NCBI GenBank assembly: GCA_020736575.1
Contig: JAGPYM010000003.1
Location: 1,426,001 to 1,490,000 of the forward strand
Reading direction: 5' to 3'
Length of the DNA stretch: 64,000 nt
Origin: Thelonectria olida
Lineage: Eukaryota > Ascomycota > Sordariomycetes > Hypocreales > Nectriaceae
In this document: in pieces, positions 1 to 12,419 of the stretch
Layout of the letters: the number at the start of each line of letters is the position of its first letter
How positions within the stretch are numbered: position 1 is the stretch's first letter
Translations under genes and position numbers: made by a program
The notes under the pieces: model-generated
What the model was told of the DNA's origin: nothing
The model's database searches: none
What the model saw: only the letters and a program-made list of their open reading frames with translations

Positions 1-1
1 G

Positions 2-778
2 GAAGGCGGCATCATCACCAGCTATTGCCCGGAATTTGAAAATCTCGATGGTACCGGCCATGGCGTGAAGTTGGAGACGACTTGCATGGTCGTAAGTCTC
101 GACGCCCATGTTGGAAGGTTTCATTGGACCAAGGCTAACCTGCCACAGCCATATACCGTTTACTCAGCGTTTCCCTGGAGAGGGGGTCTTGATGCGAGGC
201 TACAGCTTGCCAAGTATCGCCACACCGACGGTTGGATCTCCATCACCCGGGATCGCGACACCGGTAAGGTGTTCCCGGACCCGACGACCGGACGGCCCCG
301 GATCGAGTACACTCCATCCGACTACGACCGGGCTCACACCATCCAAGGCGTGGAGGCTCTCTCTAAACTCTGCTACGTCACGGGAGCGACAGAGATCCGC
401 CCCCTCCTCTCCGGGCTCGAGCCCTTCATCCGACCCGAGGCGGCTGCACCCGAGGATACCCTCGAGAGCGAGAGTCCAGCTCGTGACCCAGAGGCGAGCG
501 ATCCGGTCTTTGCCGCTTGGCTGCAGAGGATCCGCGAGGTAGGCAACAAGCCCCCAGCGACGATGTGGTCGTCGGCCCATCAGATGGGCACCTGTCGCAT
601 GGGAACGAGCGCGGGGGAGGGAGTGGTGGACGCGAAGGGTCGCGTCTGGGGGACCCAGAACCTCTACGTGGCAGATGGGAGCGTCTTCCCAAGTGCGAGC
701 GGAGTGAATCCCATGGTTACCGTCATGGCCATTGCGGATTGGATATCCCGTGGTGTGGATGCTGACCTGAAGGGGTGA
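2..778 (+). CDS. Long-chain (fatty) alcohol oxidase, GMC family, C-terminal part
   Basis: The reading frame is already open at the window edge, so only the 3' part of the gene is present. A 57-nt in-frame intron is likely at 92-148 (GTAAGT donor, GCTAAC branch site, CAG acceptor), joining 2-91 to 149-778; reading through it inserts non-conserved residues. The C-terminal GMC signature is clear: SSAHQMGTCRMG carries the catalytic His and SGVNPMVTVMA the partner Asn, with the FAD-pocket segment LYVADGSVFPSASG between them. Such enzymes oxidise long-chain alcohols to aldehydes with O2, releasing H2O2, and in fungi are linked to alkane and fatty-alcohol use in membranes or peroxisomes. The segment between the signatures resembles fatty-alcohol oxidases more than glucose or choline oxidases. 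The FAD-binding N-terminus lies outside the window, so substrate class is a family-level inference. Confidence 0.85.
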   Translation, partial: EGGIITSYCPEFENLDGTGHGVKLETTCMVVSLDAHVGRFHWTKANLPQPYTVYSAFPWRGGLDARLQLAKYRHTDGWISITRDRDTGKVFPDPTTGRPRIEYTPSDYDRAHTIQGVEALSKLCYVTGATEIRPLLSGLEPFIRPEAAAPEDTLESESPARDPEASDPVFAAWLQRIREVGNKPPATMWSSAHQMGTCRMGTSAGEGVVDAKGRVWGTQNLYVADGSVFPSASGVNPMVTVMAIADWISRGVDADLKG

Positions 779-3700
779 ATGAGGCTGGCTGGACAATTGA
801 CTTTTCCACCAAAGGAAGGGGGACTAATAAAGGGGGTGGGTGAAGGTGGTGGTCCATGAAACCCCCTGGAGTGTACATGATTTTCAGGAGTTTATCGGTT
901 GATTGGTATCTGATGAGCAGGGATATGAGCATTACGAGGATGGAGACAGATAATTCATGAATATGGACTATACACACGTGAGCTCTTGTCGTTATCTTGC
1001 GGTTCGATGTCTCGATGACGCGGAGGGAGGGAACTTTGAGGGTCGGTTGCTGCAGGTCGGGAGCAGGAGTACGAAGTAGGAGGCGGCAAGCAAGCGGCGG
1101 CCCTCGATCTTCAGCAGGGATGTCAGCCTGAAGACAGCGCCCGGTGGTCATGTTTCTGCTGGAGGGAGAAAGGGGAGCCTGTCATGCGCATAGTTGCAGC
1201 GAGCGCATATCGAAACCTGCATCCATCATGGCAACCTGGAGCGGGAGAAAGAGAGCCGAGAGTTCGCTGACCAAGACAGGCTAGCTCCGTTTCGACGCCA
1301 AAACACCGAAACCCAACACCCGGGACGATCGGGCAAGGGTTTAAAGCCAAAAATAAATTAATAAAAAAAAGTGGCAATTGATCTTTGATACCTGCTTACT
1401 GCGAGAGACCCAGGGGAATGGTTATGGTGCCACGTTTTTAGCCCAATTCTTTTGTTGGTGTGCGGCTCGGTTTTTGCCCTGTTCAACGCGGTCGGTTGAA
1501 TATCCCGTGGCCCTTAACGGTAGCCTCAAAGTGTCACGGTTCTGTCGAGCGGTGGTTTTGGCAGCGTTTAGCGTAGGCCTCCCGTCCAGCAAACGTCAAA
1601 GTGGAGGCGGCGCCACAGCACAGCCACGGCCACGGCCACGGCCAGCGGAGAAAAAAAGGTGGCTCCGGAAAGGGCCCAGGGAAAAGGAGGGGCGGGCGGC
1701 GGCGGCGACCTCACTACTGTACGGAGGTACGTCGTACATGCATTCTGCAGGAGACCCGAGGGCCCAACTGACCGGCCGGGTCCTGCAGCAGTGTATCCGT
1801 TAGGTAGGTCAGTTCTGCAGTCAGCGAACAAGGCGACGCTGGCTGGTGGTTGGGAGGGAAAAGGCCAGCGACGAAGGGTTGGTTTGCGAGGCGAACAAGG
1901 ATGGAGGGATCAGAGGCCGCATTAGTTTGCACCGGGGAATTATTTTTCAGCTGTTCATGGGTTTGAAGGTTGCAGGTTGAGTCACATGCGTTTCGGTGAG
2001 TGTAGCTTTGCTGGTGTTTGTAGGTTCCCGGGCTCGTTGACTAAGGCCACGAGTGCCGAGACATAGGGAAGGATAGGGCAATAGCACGGCAAATAATGAC
2101 CACTGCCGTTTTCGCATAGCTCGAGTCAATGCAAGAAACGTGCTTGGCTTTGGGATGATAATTGGCGAAAACTATTGTTGGTGTTGTCGACATAGGGTAG
2201 GCGACTTGGCGAGTAATCGAATAGATTCCCCAAAACCTGAAGAACGCCAACATCAGCTCTCCCCAAACGTTGGACGTCGTATCCGGCTCCTACCAACCAG
2301 CATGACGTCCCGAATAAGACGCAAGATGCGAAAAACTCACGCGGGGTCATGGAATTTTCCGAGTAAGTTCGCTGGCACGGAGCACATGAGGCGTACGAAG
2401 CCGATGCCGTAACAAGACCCAGCAACCCGAGAACCTCGTCCATGCGCCACATGCAGGCCTAGGATTATGTCAGCCACACACCAACCGGCCAACGGACAGC
2501 GCGATGGTGGGCCGTTGAGGGACAAGACTAGCCCTAATCCCTACAGTAGCCTCTTCTCGCTTCTCGCCTTGTATCTCTGGAAAATCTGCCTACCTCAGTG
2601 GAGGTCTTCGGTGTCCCCAGTCTGCCCTGCCAGCATTCAACTCTCGCAACCCCGGCGGCCGTGGGTCCCCGCTTCGCTCCGTCGTCGGGTGCCGCGCCGA
2701 TCCGTACCATGCGGCAAGTTGAGTTTGCTGATGCCGAACAACGGCCGGGAGAATTGCTTTTTCCTCTCCTTTCCCGGCCTGGTCTATTTTTGGGCCTGTT
2801 CGACAGGAAAGTTTGGAATGTGGCTTGCTTTAGGCTTCGAGATTCAACTTCAAGAATGCACTGTCGTGTGCGCATACAGCTCATGCTCGCCTGAAGTTTG
2901 CTGCACCTGCTAGGGTGTGCGTTCCTCGAGCGAGGTCACACGTCGGCCGATGGACCAAGGTTGGGGTAGAGATGGAGATTCTATGGTGGGGTGTACTTCG
3001 TAGTCGAATGGGTGATTCACAGAGACGGAGGATAAACCCCATACGTAGCCAGTATTCCGATATCGAAACGGCATCTCACCTGCATGGCAAAGAAAGAAAA
3101 AAAAAAACGCCATGGCCATTGCTCGTCCTCATGACCGCGCCATTCATGCAAACGGAGGCAATGGGCGTTCCAAGGGCTGCCAGCGATTGCGGATTGACTG
3201 GAATTCGACCCGCTGCGCCGAGAAGCTGCAGCAAAAGAGTCACATCCAGTCGTCTTCTGTGGGTTTATCGTTCCAATCTCACTTGTCAGAGCCGTTGACG
3301 CGGGCGCTTTTCCCCAGATCCTGCGCGCAGAGCTCACCGTCCGCCCCGTGTCGGTGCAAATGATGAATCCCGTGACCAAGACAACGACGTCATGACAGAA
3401 GATTGCGACAATCTAGAGCGGGCCATGGCAGATGTTGTCATTCTGCAGCCACGAGGAGAGGGCAAAGGCTATGGGCATTGTGAAACCTGGGGGTCGGTCA
3501 TGGGCTCGGAATCGCTAGTAGCCGGGCATGTGACATAGATGCGTTTAGAGATCATGTTGAAGCGGGTTCGACAGGCAAAGACATTGCGGCTGAGTGAAGA
3601 TCTCTGGGGATGGTGACGACAGGTCGGCCGGTCGGTAGGTCGATGGCCAAAACTCTGCGGTTTGGTATGTGGACGGAGGCACCGGCACCTGCCTTACCTC

Positions 3701-6700
3701 GTCCAAAAACAGCTCCATGCATCGAAAGTACATGGTGCCTGCGTAAGGTAGCTAGTTGCGCAGAATGCATGCATTCCGGTGGCAGGTCGCAGGCGAGAAG
3801 AAGCATGGAGAGAAGCAGATCAACGACGTCCACGGTCCAGAAAGTGAGGGGTCGGTTGACGGACTGACCGATTGCTGGGGGCCAAAAATAGCCAGACTAC
3901 CGTTTATGGAAGGCACCTAGCCACCACGGCCACACTGGCCACACTGGCCACAGCTCTCCTTCCCAGGTTGCCAGGCTTCCCTGATCATGGCAGCTCGTTA
4001 GGTTCACGGCCTGGCGTCGAGCTAGCTGAGTCGCTCCTTCTTGGAGAAAGACGTGCCTTTTTCAACGTTGCACCTTCTGGCGCAGTACTCTTGCTCCGCA
4101 GCGGCGCGAGTATCGGTACTTGTGTCCCAGTCCCTGGGCAATTGGCGCCTGCACGTGCATCTGCCAAATTCTTCTTCGCTCTCTGATCAGTCTCGTCTGC
4201 CATCTCGAATGGGTCCCAGCATACCAAGACACCGACCATCGGCGGACCGACAGTCATCGTCTGTCTCTCTTCGGACGGGCGCGATGCAGTCGGATCATGT
4301 TGAAGCCATTGACGGCCATCATCTCATCCACGCGTCTCGGGTCAAGACGCGCGAGGCCAACTGATGCAGACGTCCAAGTCTCCATGTCTCGGAGGCGTTG
4401 ATATTACCTGTCGGCCTCAGGCCTTCGATTGGCCACCAAGCAATGCAACGGTAGATTGAGACCATCTGCGACGCACTCTCCAAAAAGGTCCATGCCATTC
4501 CCCCTAGCAGCCCCCTTGGGTCCCGAATAAGGCCTCATACAGGACCCGACAGGAGGGCCGTCAACGGGTCGCGAAGCCTAGACTGGAAAGATGATGCCAG
4601 GGGTATCCTTTTCATCGAGAGACGTCCGATTTCGTTTAGGAGGTGGTCATGACTCCCCTGACAGTACCGAGACTTGGGAGAAACCTCCTGACGGCCCAGG
4701 GGGGTTTCCTTGTCCCAGTTCCCAAGTCCTGCTCGTTCCTCATTGAGCCTGGTTCTCTTGTCGATGTCTTCAACACTTGGCTTCTCGCAACCACGATTGG
4801 TCTATCCGTCGTCGTTTTCGTCCAATCAGATTCGCGGGCACCGGCTTGTCTAGTGTTCCCCACCTGGGACCGCTCTCGGCTCTTGAGTCACGGTCCAATC
4901 AGCGGCTGTAAGTGCACTTTTGACAGAGACGCCTCAGCTCACCATCCGACACTAGCATGGATGGTTCAACTCGTGCAAAGGACAGTTGACGGCTTCCTTT
5001 TGCTTTCCTCCAGCATGCCTGTTCCTTGTGTGCCCCCCGGCTGGCCGTCGGCACCTTTGGGTGATTCATGGGAAGCTTCCCGCTACCTGGGAAATTCCAA
5101 GTCTCAGAGCCAGTCGATTGATAGAACAGGCATCTTTCTTCTGCCACTGCCCGACGGGAAGGACGGCTCGATATGGACCCGCGGGCCGTTGATCGAGAGA
5201 GCCCTAACCGTTGTTTAGTTGGGAAGAGTGAGGGACGATGTTGGAAGAGGAGGGAGGGCACGGCAGGGCAAGGATCGTCAAGGAGCGGAACAGGAGCTCA
5301 TCTTGATGCATGGCGGTTGACTTACCCGCCGAAGGCAACAGCAGATCCATGGACGGGCATGGATTCACGCCGCCCCGATACCCATGAGGATTTCCGCCAT
5401 GGCCCGCCTTGTTGGGGCTAACCTGACGGCGCACATATGCAGCTGTTTCAAAGTTGGGACCATCAGATGCTGGTTGCTCCTGATAGCGTAGGATGGCCTA
5501 CTGTATGCGCATGCAGGTCATCCCATTGCACCCTGTGAACAATGCGAGCTGCCGCATCCTATTGACAGGTCGAAGATGAGCTCCTGACGAGCTTCATCTC
5601 GTTAAGGTCGTCATCACCTCTCGGCTCTGGGTTCAGCTCGCCCGAAGCCGACGGAAAGAGGTCGAAATGAACAGATATTAACACGCAATCTCAGGAGGTT
5701 GATGAGTCGTGCTTCAACAGCCACATACCGAAGCATTGGGTCTCCCCCACGAATGGGCAGCGTCCTCTGCTTATGTTGCAACGAGATGGCTGCAGTAGCC
5801 GTCCTGAGGCTTACTGAATTCTGTCTCCTGCATAAGCGGCGCACCCTTCTTGAGGTCGGACTGACTCCGGAAAGTCATTCCAGACCTCGTGGTCCTGGGG
5901 CACCGGCGTCATTCCCTTGCTTCCGCGGAGAGGCGTCCGTGCTAAAGAATAGAAGGCGGATGAGACGAGGCGTCAGCTTCTGGTCGAAGGTCGCAGGAAT
6001 CAGGATAAGGCGAGAGAACGGACCAGGCTTACAAAGGGACCTGAGCGGCCCCGGACTTGGCTCAGGGAGGTATGAAGATGGAGAGGAAGAGGGAAATGTA
6101 TGTTGGTACGTGGTGAAGAGGGGGGAGGTCAGAGGCGTCCGACCTCACTTCAGTTGGCTGCATGACGGAGATAGATCTACGACGACTAAGTTACTTGGTG
6201 CAGAGTTACAATTGATCGACTAGCAAAGAGTCGTTTAGTCGATCGTCAGGCATGGAAAGCATAAAAGAAGTTGAGCGGCTATTCGAAAGGAATGGATCTA
6301 AGAGACGACAATGCAACTTGGGGTCATGGACCATGGGCGGTGGCAGGGTATTCAAGGAAGCGCCCGCGTCTGTTTCGATTTTTGTTTCCATCAGGACATG
6401 ACAGCGGCTAGTAAGGATGAGGGATTCGGGATATGGAGAGGGACGGGATGAAAGGAGAAACATGATACGAATTGAAGTACATGGTGCAACGCTGATGGAC
6501 GCACACACGGGCTGTAAACGAGCCGAAAGGGAAATGGTATGTGGACCGAGCCGTGATAGGTCTTGGTATTTCTTTTTTGTCATGATATTATTATTGAACT
6601 ATTATCAACTTTCTGTTTGAGTTTGTGCCCATTTCGCACGCGATGCTCTGGGAAAACGAGAGTGGCAGCCAACTGTCACGCACAATTGAGGTGAGAAACG

Positions 6701-8137
6701 AAACGTTTTGCGGCGAAGTTGAGAAAGGCGGTACCCAGGACAAGGCGTGCCCAAGGTACCGGTACCTGGGACTTGGAGGGGGAGTGCGGCGCAAGTTTTT
6801 GGGGGGCGTGGCGCTTGACCCCAGTTCCTTTGCTATCTGACCTCGTACTCTTTGGTGTGTCGCCTTGCGAGGGGAATACGTACCGGCATTTGAACTTTCC
6901 ATGTAGGTTGGTATTCATCGAGGTGGGCAACAAGATAGTTGGGCTGAGAATTCCACTAATTTCAACTCATCACCCAAAAGGCCTCTCTCACAAAAGGTCG
7001 ACCCGAAAAGGCCGACGCCGCCAAACGCCATATGCAGCATGTCTCAGCTTGGTCCAGGCAAGCCGTCATGATGATGTTGGGGGACCTATTTCCATGTTTG
7101 CCTCCATCTTGGGTCAGCGGCAGCGTCTGCACAGCCCTCCTGGGTTGGAGTCAGAGACGGAGATGGCTGCGCGTCCACACCCCCTCTTCCCCTCCCTCAC
7201 CCTCCCTCCCTCACCCTCACCTCGCCCATCATTCAAGGAAAATGGCCGGTGCCGTGCAGATGCAGATGGATGGAGCCCGTCCCGGGGGAAGTGAGAGACT
7301 TCTTCTTGGGTTGACCCCGGCCAGCAGACGGACGGCGTCGCCTTACTCCGGCCGTCGGTCAGTGACCAAGGCAGTCGATGAATCCAATAGCTGGTGCCTC
7401 GGGTGCGCAGCGCCTCCAGTATTAGTGAGGTAGGTGGGCTTGGGCTCCCTCGACGGTGGGCCATGGGGCCCTGCAGCACTGCAGCACTGCAGCAGCCGAT
7501 ACTTGCTAATGCACTATTGGGAGGGAAAGGAGGGGAAAGGGCACACGCCGGCACACACAAGTCACACACAGCCTTGGTGAGATGCAGAGAGCACCATAAC
7601 GGAGCCCTGAAAATCCAAAAAAATGCGGGCATGCTAATGCTGCAGTAGTCTTTAATTTTTTTTTTGCACTCCTTGACTCCTCACCCCTAGGGAAGGAAGG
7701 TAGCTTGGTATTCGACAACTCCTCCTCCACTCTGTTCCCAACGTGTGGCCGCAGCTATATCTCTCCACTTCTCCCGCCACTACACCACCCTCCCTTTCCT
7801 CTTCCCTCCTTCTTTCTTCTTCACGACCTCTCGTCCTACATTCTCTTCTCTCCCCGGTTGCGGCAGCTTAGCAGGCGATTCCATTCAACTACCCCAGGAC
7901 ACACCCTCGCCCTCGATTCTGAAATCAACATCCTCAATCCCTGCTCTGCTCCGTCATCCGTCTTCTTTTCTTTTCCTTTATATCCTTGTTCGCTACCGCT
8001 CCGTTCCCCCAAGTTGTATCCGTTTGAACTTCCATATAAACGCCTTCACATCCGCTACATATCGCAACGCTACTCAACCACCCCTCCCCGCTTTGATTAT
8101 CCCTGCACCCAACCAAACCAATCAGTCAGTCACTAAT
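779..8137. other. 7.4-kb non-coding region upstream of the Met/Gly-repeat gene
   Basis: No open frame here has intron-compatible ends or a recognisable domain; the longest (4643-5218 and 1378-1803, + strand) look like chance frames. Seen: a CCACGG triplet near 1624-1644, a perfect 14-bp palindrome GAATGCATGCATTC at 3763-3776, tandem GGCCACACT copies near 3925, and a CT-rich leader from about 7740. By exclusion, most of it is promoter and 5' leader of the gene at 8138 plus the 3' region of the oxidase. An unannotated non-coding RNA cannot be excluded. Confidence 0.5.
7745..8137 (+). promoter_or_regulatory. Pyrimidine-rich leader and core promoter of the Met/Gly-repeat gene
   Basis: From about 7725 the + strand is dominated by C/T runs, especially 7780-7860, the usual signature around transcription starts of well-expressed filamentous-fungal genes. 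The frame of the downstream gene happens to stay open through this stretch, but its composition differs from the coding part and no ATG-led N-terminal domain appears. I therefore treat it as leader rather than protein. Confidence 0.5.
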
Positions 8138-9188
8138 ATGCCTGTGCAATTGCTTCCGGCCTCGGCCGCTGCCTTTGCTCCTCGAGCTGCCTCAGTCAAC
8201 GTCGTCCTCGGCTCAAAGGTCGAGCCATGGCTTACTCAGACCCTCAAGCGCATCAACCGGGTCAAGCGTCCCCTCAACAGCGTGCCTCAACACCAGCGAT
8301 GCCTCACCGAAACCCTGTCAAACACCAATGCCATCTGGACCCTGACCTCCATCATGCTTCCCAAGACCCCCGAGGCCGACTTCAAGAGAGACGACAACAA
8401 CCCGCTCGTCGAGGCCATCATGAACTACCAGCTGGTTCATGTTGAGGCTTACATCGTCCACGTCGACATGGTCCTGCGCAATGAGGTTGCTTACAAGCTC
8501 ACCACCGACACCATCGATGCTCTGGTTGAGTATCACAAGGACATCTTCTGCGTTGACGCCAAGGCCGCAACCTATGACTGGTCCGAGAAGGAGCAGCAAT
8601 GCAAGAAGCTTCATGAGGACTTTGTTCAAGCCATCAACAAGTTTGTCTTCCGCACTCACGTCTCAGCCCTCGAGGGGCTCGAGGAGGAGGGCGCTGGCGA
8701 ACTGTTGTGTGGTAGGAGCGAAGAGGTCAAGACAGCCATCGCCAACCTCATGAAGCCCCTTCTGCCTCCTCCTCCCCGCATTATCGATGTTGTTCGACAA
8801 GCCCCTCTGCTGCCCAGCTCTCCCGCCAACACAATGTGGGCTCAGCCTACACTGCCTAGCAATGCCCTCCCTATGGTTGATGCTTGGAGAGTGCTACCCT
8901 CCAGCCCTAGTGTCACCTCAACCGACTCTCAAACCAGCCCTACCTGGGCTCCCATGGGCATGAGCGACGTGCAACTCTCCCCAACTCCTGCCTACAGCCA
9001 ACCCTACTCCACCGCTGGTTTCTTCTACAGCACGCCCCAAGTCACCGCCCCGATTCCTGCTCCCCTACCTCTTCCCAGTATGCTCGCTCCCGCCCAGTGC
9101 GGTGTCAGCATCAGCATGGGTATGGGCATGGGCGGCGGCATGGGTGGCATGAGCGGTATGGGTGGCATGGGTACGATGGGCAGCATGA

Positions 9189-9223
<35 letters not shown>

Positions 9224-9265
9224 GGCGGCTGGGATCGATATCAGGAGTACGCGACCATTATGTGA
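8138..9265 (+). CDS. Unrecognised 375-aa protein with Met/Gly-repeat tail
   Basis: Single-exon gene. The ATG at 8138 was chosen because upstream sequence is a CT-rich leader and the protein-like composition starts here. I do not recognise the family. Residues about 20-205 look like a folded, largely helical domain with alternating charged and hydrophobic residues (segments LTQTLKRINRVKRPL, VDMVLRNEVAYKL, LHEDFVQAINKFVF). Residues about 210-325 are Pro/Ser/Thr-rich and probably disordered. Residues about 328-365 are an almost pure Met/Gly repeat (GMGGM units), followed by a short aromatic/acidic end (WDRYQEYATIM). Such sticky low-complexity tails occur in condensate-forming or structural proteins, but function is unknown. 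Very large empty flanks (7.4 kb upstream, 2.6 kb downstream) are typical of developmentally controlled genes; that is inference only. Confidence 0.75.
9115..9231 (+). repeat. In-frame GGCATG-type hexanucleotide repeat (Met/Gly tail)
   Basis: The DNA repeats GGCATG/GGTATG/AGCATG hexamers about 15 times with few interruptions. All units keep the reading frame and encode Gly-Met, with occasional Ser or Thr. The antisense strand consequently shows an open frame of His/Ala repeats, which is a shadow. Repeat number is likely to vary between strains. Confidence 0.85.
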
Positions 9266-11893
9266 CAACCAGCGCCCCAGAACAGCTACCCAGTGGTAAC
9301 CACTTCCACCTAATACTGCACGCCACTCCTTACGTTTCCCGGAGAAAAGTTGGAGCTCTCGATTCGCAGCGGCATAGAACATCATCGACCTCGACGGCAT
9401 CACAGCGTTTATTGCATCTGGAACGGAGTTTTTTCGAGCATTGTTTTTACTGGATATCCCCTTTAGCAACTGACAGCCTCCCCCAAGCCGAGGTTTTTTG
9501 AGCTTTGTTTTATTTCCTTTGTCACACAGCAGGCGCTCGTCTGGGTTTCGGAATGATCTATTTTTTCCTCTCCGGGAAACACCTTCACTAGGTCGTTGCA
9601 CAATCTCCATTTTCATCTACCACACCACTACATGGCTGGATCCGGGGCGGGTATTTGGATGCATTTACAATGGGGCAGGGAATTTGATACAGGCGGGCTT
9701 GCTCTCTATCTTTTACTGTCTTGTTTTTTCCTTTGGTTTTATAAGAAAAGAGGAACACGCAGCAATGCACAACGCTCGGCTGAGCCCGAGACAGAAAACC
9801 CTTTTGGATTCTCGATTTACCGATCTTTACCACTTATATTCTCTCAATCCTTCGGCATAGAGAGGCTTTCTCGGAAATCACCCACACATTAGCAGCAACA
9901 GCAATCACCTGGGTCCCTGTGGGATTCAAGCGAGGCTCGCTTTGATTCTTTCCTTGGCTTCTTCCCGACTTACGACTGATTTTCTAATGACGACCTTTAC
10001 GAATCGATGACGAATGACCATTATTATTCAGACATGATACGACTTGACGAACGGAACCACGATCTTTTGGCTTGATGCCGAAACAACGACTTCTCTTCCC
10101 AAGCTTATCGAACACTGACACTCACCGGTTTCATTCGACACGATGACTAGCCTAACCAGGGCGCAATCCAGGACCGGATTCTGGAGCTTCCCTAATTACG
10201 AGGCCGTCTCGACTACACATCATCGCGAGCCAAGGCCGGCATATCTGGAAATATGCCCGCCTAAGTAGACACCGGCTGTCTTCGGGATCAACGCACATGC
10301 GCCCAGCGACCAAGTGTCGCAGGAACGCATGAAATACGGAAAGATGGATATGGGATTATTCTTATGAATTGGGTGCCGCATCTTAATCCTGCTGTGCAGA
10401 GGAAATGCGGAGCCTCTTCATCTGGCCGATTCGCCTTGGACGCCTATCCTACACTGGACAAACCTTGCCCCTCTGACCACTTTGACGCCCTGGACGTGGA
10501 AGACTACGGATTGCCGAGAGGAGGTAACCACGCGACGCCACTGGACCTGCTAGACGGGACCAGGAGGTAAGCGGAGGAGGCCGATTCGAGGATGGATCTG
10601 CAAGGTAGTCACGACTTGACGGAGTGAGGATGCAGAAGGGGCTATGGTTAGGATCTTCCAAGGCGATTGGTAGCTCATCTCACTACAAACCCCTCGCGCC
10701 GGGCAGTCCGAAGCGGCTCGGAGCTGCACAGGTCTGCCCAAGACGAGGCGAGTTGAGGCTGCAACAGGGTTTGCCGGGGAACCTGCCGTGCAGGAACGCC
10801 CCGACACCCTGGGCCCCCTTCCGGGGCTGGTGGCATGAGATGCTGGAATATAGTGCGTGCTGAGGGATATAGGATACGCCCAGGTGGCGTCTCCCTCGCA
10901 CAAGGACAAGCCTGCTTGCTACAAAATGTCCCTGCTCGTCGTCTTGTCGCTGCAGTATTAGTTAATTTGAACAAAAAAAAAAACATGTTCACCCAAGCTT
11001 CTGTTCCACCTTGTGCCGTGATACACCTTGCATGTGACTTGGGAGTGTGACAGCGATGCCAGACACGTACCGTTCCCACGCGCTGGGATATTGACATGCC
11101 CAACTGAAGTGATTCCGGGGCAGTTGAAACATTTCCCCTTCAGGCAACTGCCATGCCGGGTCGCATGTTTTAGATCTTAGCGGATCTCCGACACCCCGGC
11201 CCCGGTTCCAGCCCCGGTTCCAGCCCCGGCTCCGAGAGGACCCGCATTCCGACCGTAATTTGCAAGTAAAGCGCTTAAGGCCAAGATTCAAGACACGGCT
11301 CATTTGGATCGCGTTTGCGCATACAGAGAGTGACGTTTGGCACAACGAAACGACTAGAGTTGGAGGCTCGCAGAACACGTCTCTATGGATTTTTGGAAGA
11401 AATCAGGCATTGAAAGTCCTGAGCAATCCGGCTCTCGCTGTTTGGAATTGCGAATTGCCTCATTGTTCGGGTTCTTCGTTTTACTAAGTGGCCATTCAAA
11501 CACCTCTTGTATTCGAAGAGGTCGAAACAAACCGCACACATCCGCCATTGGCGCCCTACACTTTGGTCTCAGGATGAGGTGAGGAAGACTGATGGCAAAC
11601 TTCGAGAGCGTCAAAAGGATCGTTCAACGCTTTGCGGACGACGCTCGCCAACTGGGAAAAGCCAGGTTCGCGATGTATCACATGTGATGATGCAGATCGC
11701 CCAAACGCTGCTGTTCGTTCACCGTTCGTCTATGGAAGTGTCGTTTGGGAAGCCAGACCAGGAGGCATTCGCATATAAACATGAATGGACTTGGCACTCT
11801 CATTAGATGATGCAACAGGCCTTCCGCCTCCCAATTCTTCAATTTCGCCGAAGCCTGCATCATCCATCTCTCGCATCAAACCCACGCCTGAAG
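9266..11893. other. 2.6-kb non-coding region
   Basis: No frame shows conserved domains or coherent exons. The first several hundred bases are AT-richer and probably 3' UTR of the Met/Gly gene. Small structures seen: a GGCAGTTG/CAACTGCC inverted repeat with an 18-nt loop (11119-11152), a 12-nt CCCCGGTTCCAG tandem (11200-11234), and a TCACATGTGA palindrome near 11680. Confidence 0.5.
11200..11234. repeat. Short 12-nt tandem repeat (CCCCGGTTCCAG, about 3 copies)
   Basis: Two perfect copies and a third partial copy ending CCCCGGCTCC lie in the non-coding region upstream of the small gene at 11894. No function is evident. Confidence 0.7.
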
Positions 11894-12419
11894 ATGGATC
11901 ACCTAGATATAGTAAACCACCCCGTCGATCTCCAAAAGGGTAAGTCTCACCATCAACATGCCCATAGGCTAGATAGTTGACTACGTATCTAGATCTCCTC
12001 TACCTGCTCTTCGCCGAAATCTACGACCTCTGCGCCGACAACAAGCCCCACGAAGCCGCCATGAAGGCCCGCCAACTCCTCCTCGAGCCGGGCCTCGACC
12101 GTTTCCGCCAGGCAAACCTGCACAACCTCATCGCCAACAGCGCCCCGGGCTCGGACGAGGCCCTCGAGCACGCCAAGGAGGCAGTCGTCATCTACACGCA
12201 GCTGTCCTTTGACGAGACCCTCGACGAATCCACCCGCAACGAGTTGTCGCTGTATCGGCTCGCAGCCAAAGCTCGTCTGGGCGATTTCCGAAGGCTGGCG
12301 AAGAATAGACAGATCAGGTTGGTAGACTATCTGTTTTAATACCCCGCAGGGTCGAAGTGACTAAACCAAGTTCTGACAGCAGGGAAGCTATCGCACGGAA
12401 GAGCGGAATCTTCTGCTAA
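11894..12419 (+). CDS. Small conserved-looking helical protein, three exons
   Basis: Exons 11894-11939, 11993-12317 and 12383-12419 join in phase to give 135 aa. Intron 1 has a GTAAGT donor and CTAG acceptor. Intron 2 has a weaker GTTGGT donor, a CTGAC branch site and a CAG acceptor. If intron 2 is retained the protein ends after RLVDYLF, at 12339. The protein is predicted helical, with paired helices such as LLYLLFAEIYDLCADNK, HEAAMKARQLLLEP and ALEHAKEAVVIYTQL that resemble TPR-like helical hairpins, and a basic tail (AREAIARKSGIFC). I cannot name the family; a small scaffold or assembly factor would fit the architecture but is a guess. It is convergent with the catalase gene. Confidence 0.6.

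Noticed and set aside
1378..1803. 141-codon open frame on the + strand in the gene desert
   Set aside because: Composition follows repeats (Pro-Arg from CCACGG units); no domain, no intron signals and no good start context.
4643..5218. 191-codon open frame on the + strand
   Set aside because: No recognisable family or coherent secondary structure; begins at a non-ATG codon and lies in the desert with overlapping frames of similar quality.
7745..8137. N-terminal extension of the Met/Gly protein
   Set aside because: The frame is open but the sequence is a CT-rich leader encoding Pro/Ser/Phe runs, and no ATG-led conserved segment is evident.
9065..9616. Antisense frame with His/Ala repeats
   Set aside because: It is the mirror of the in-frame GGCATG repeat on the + strand.
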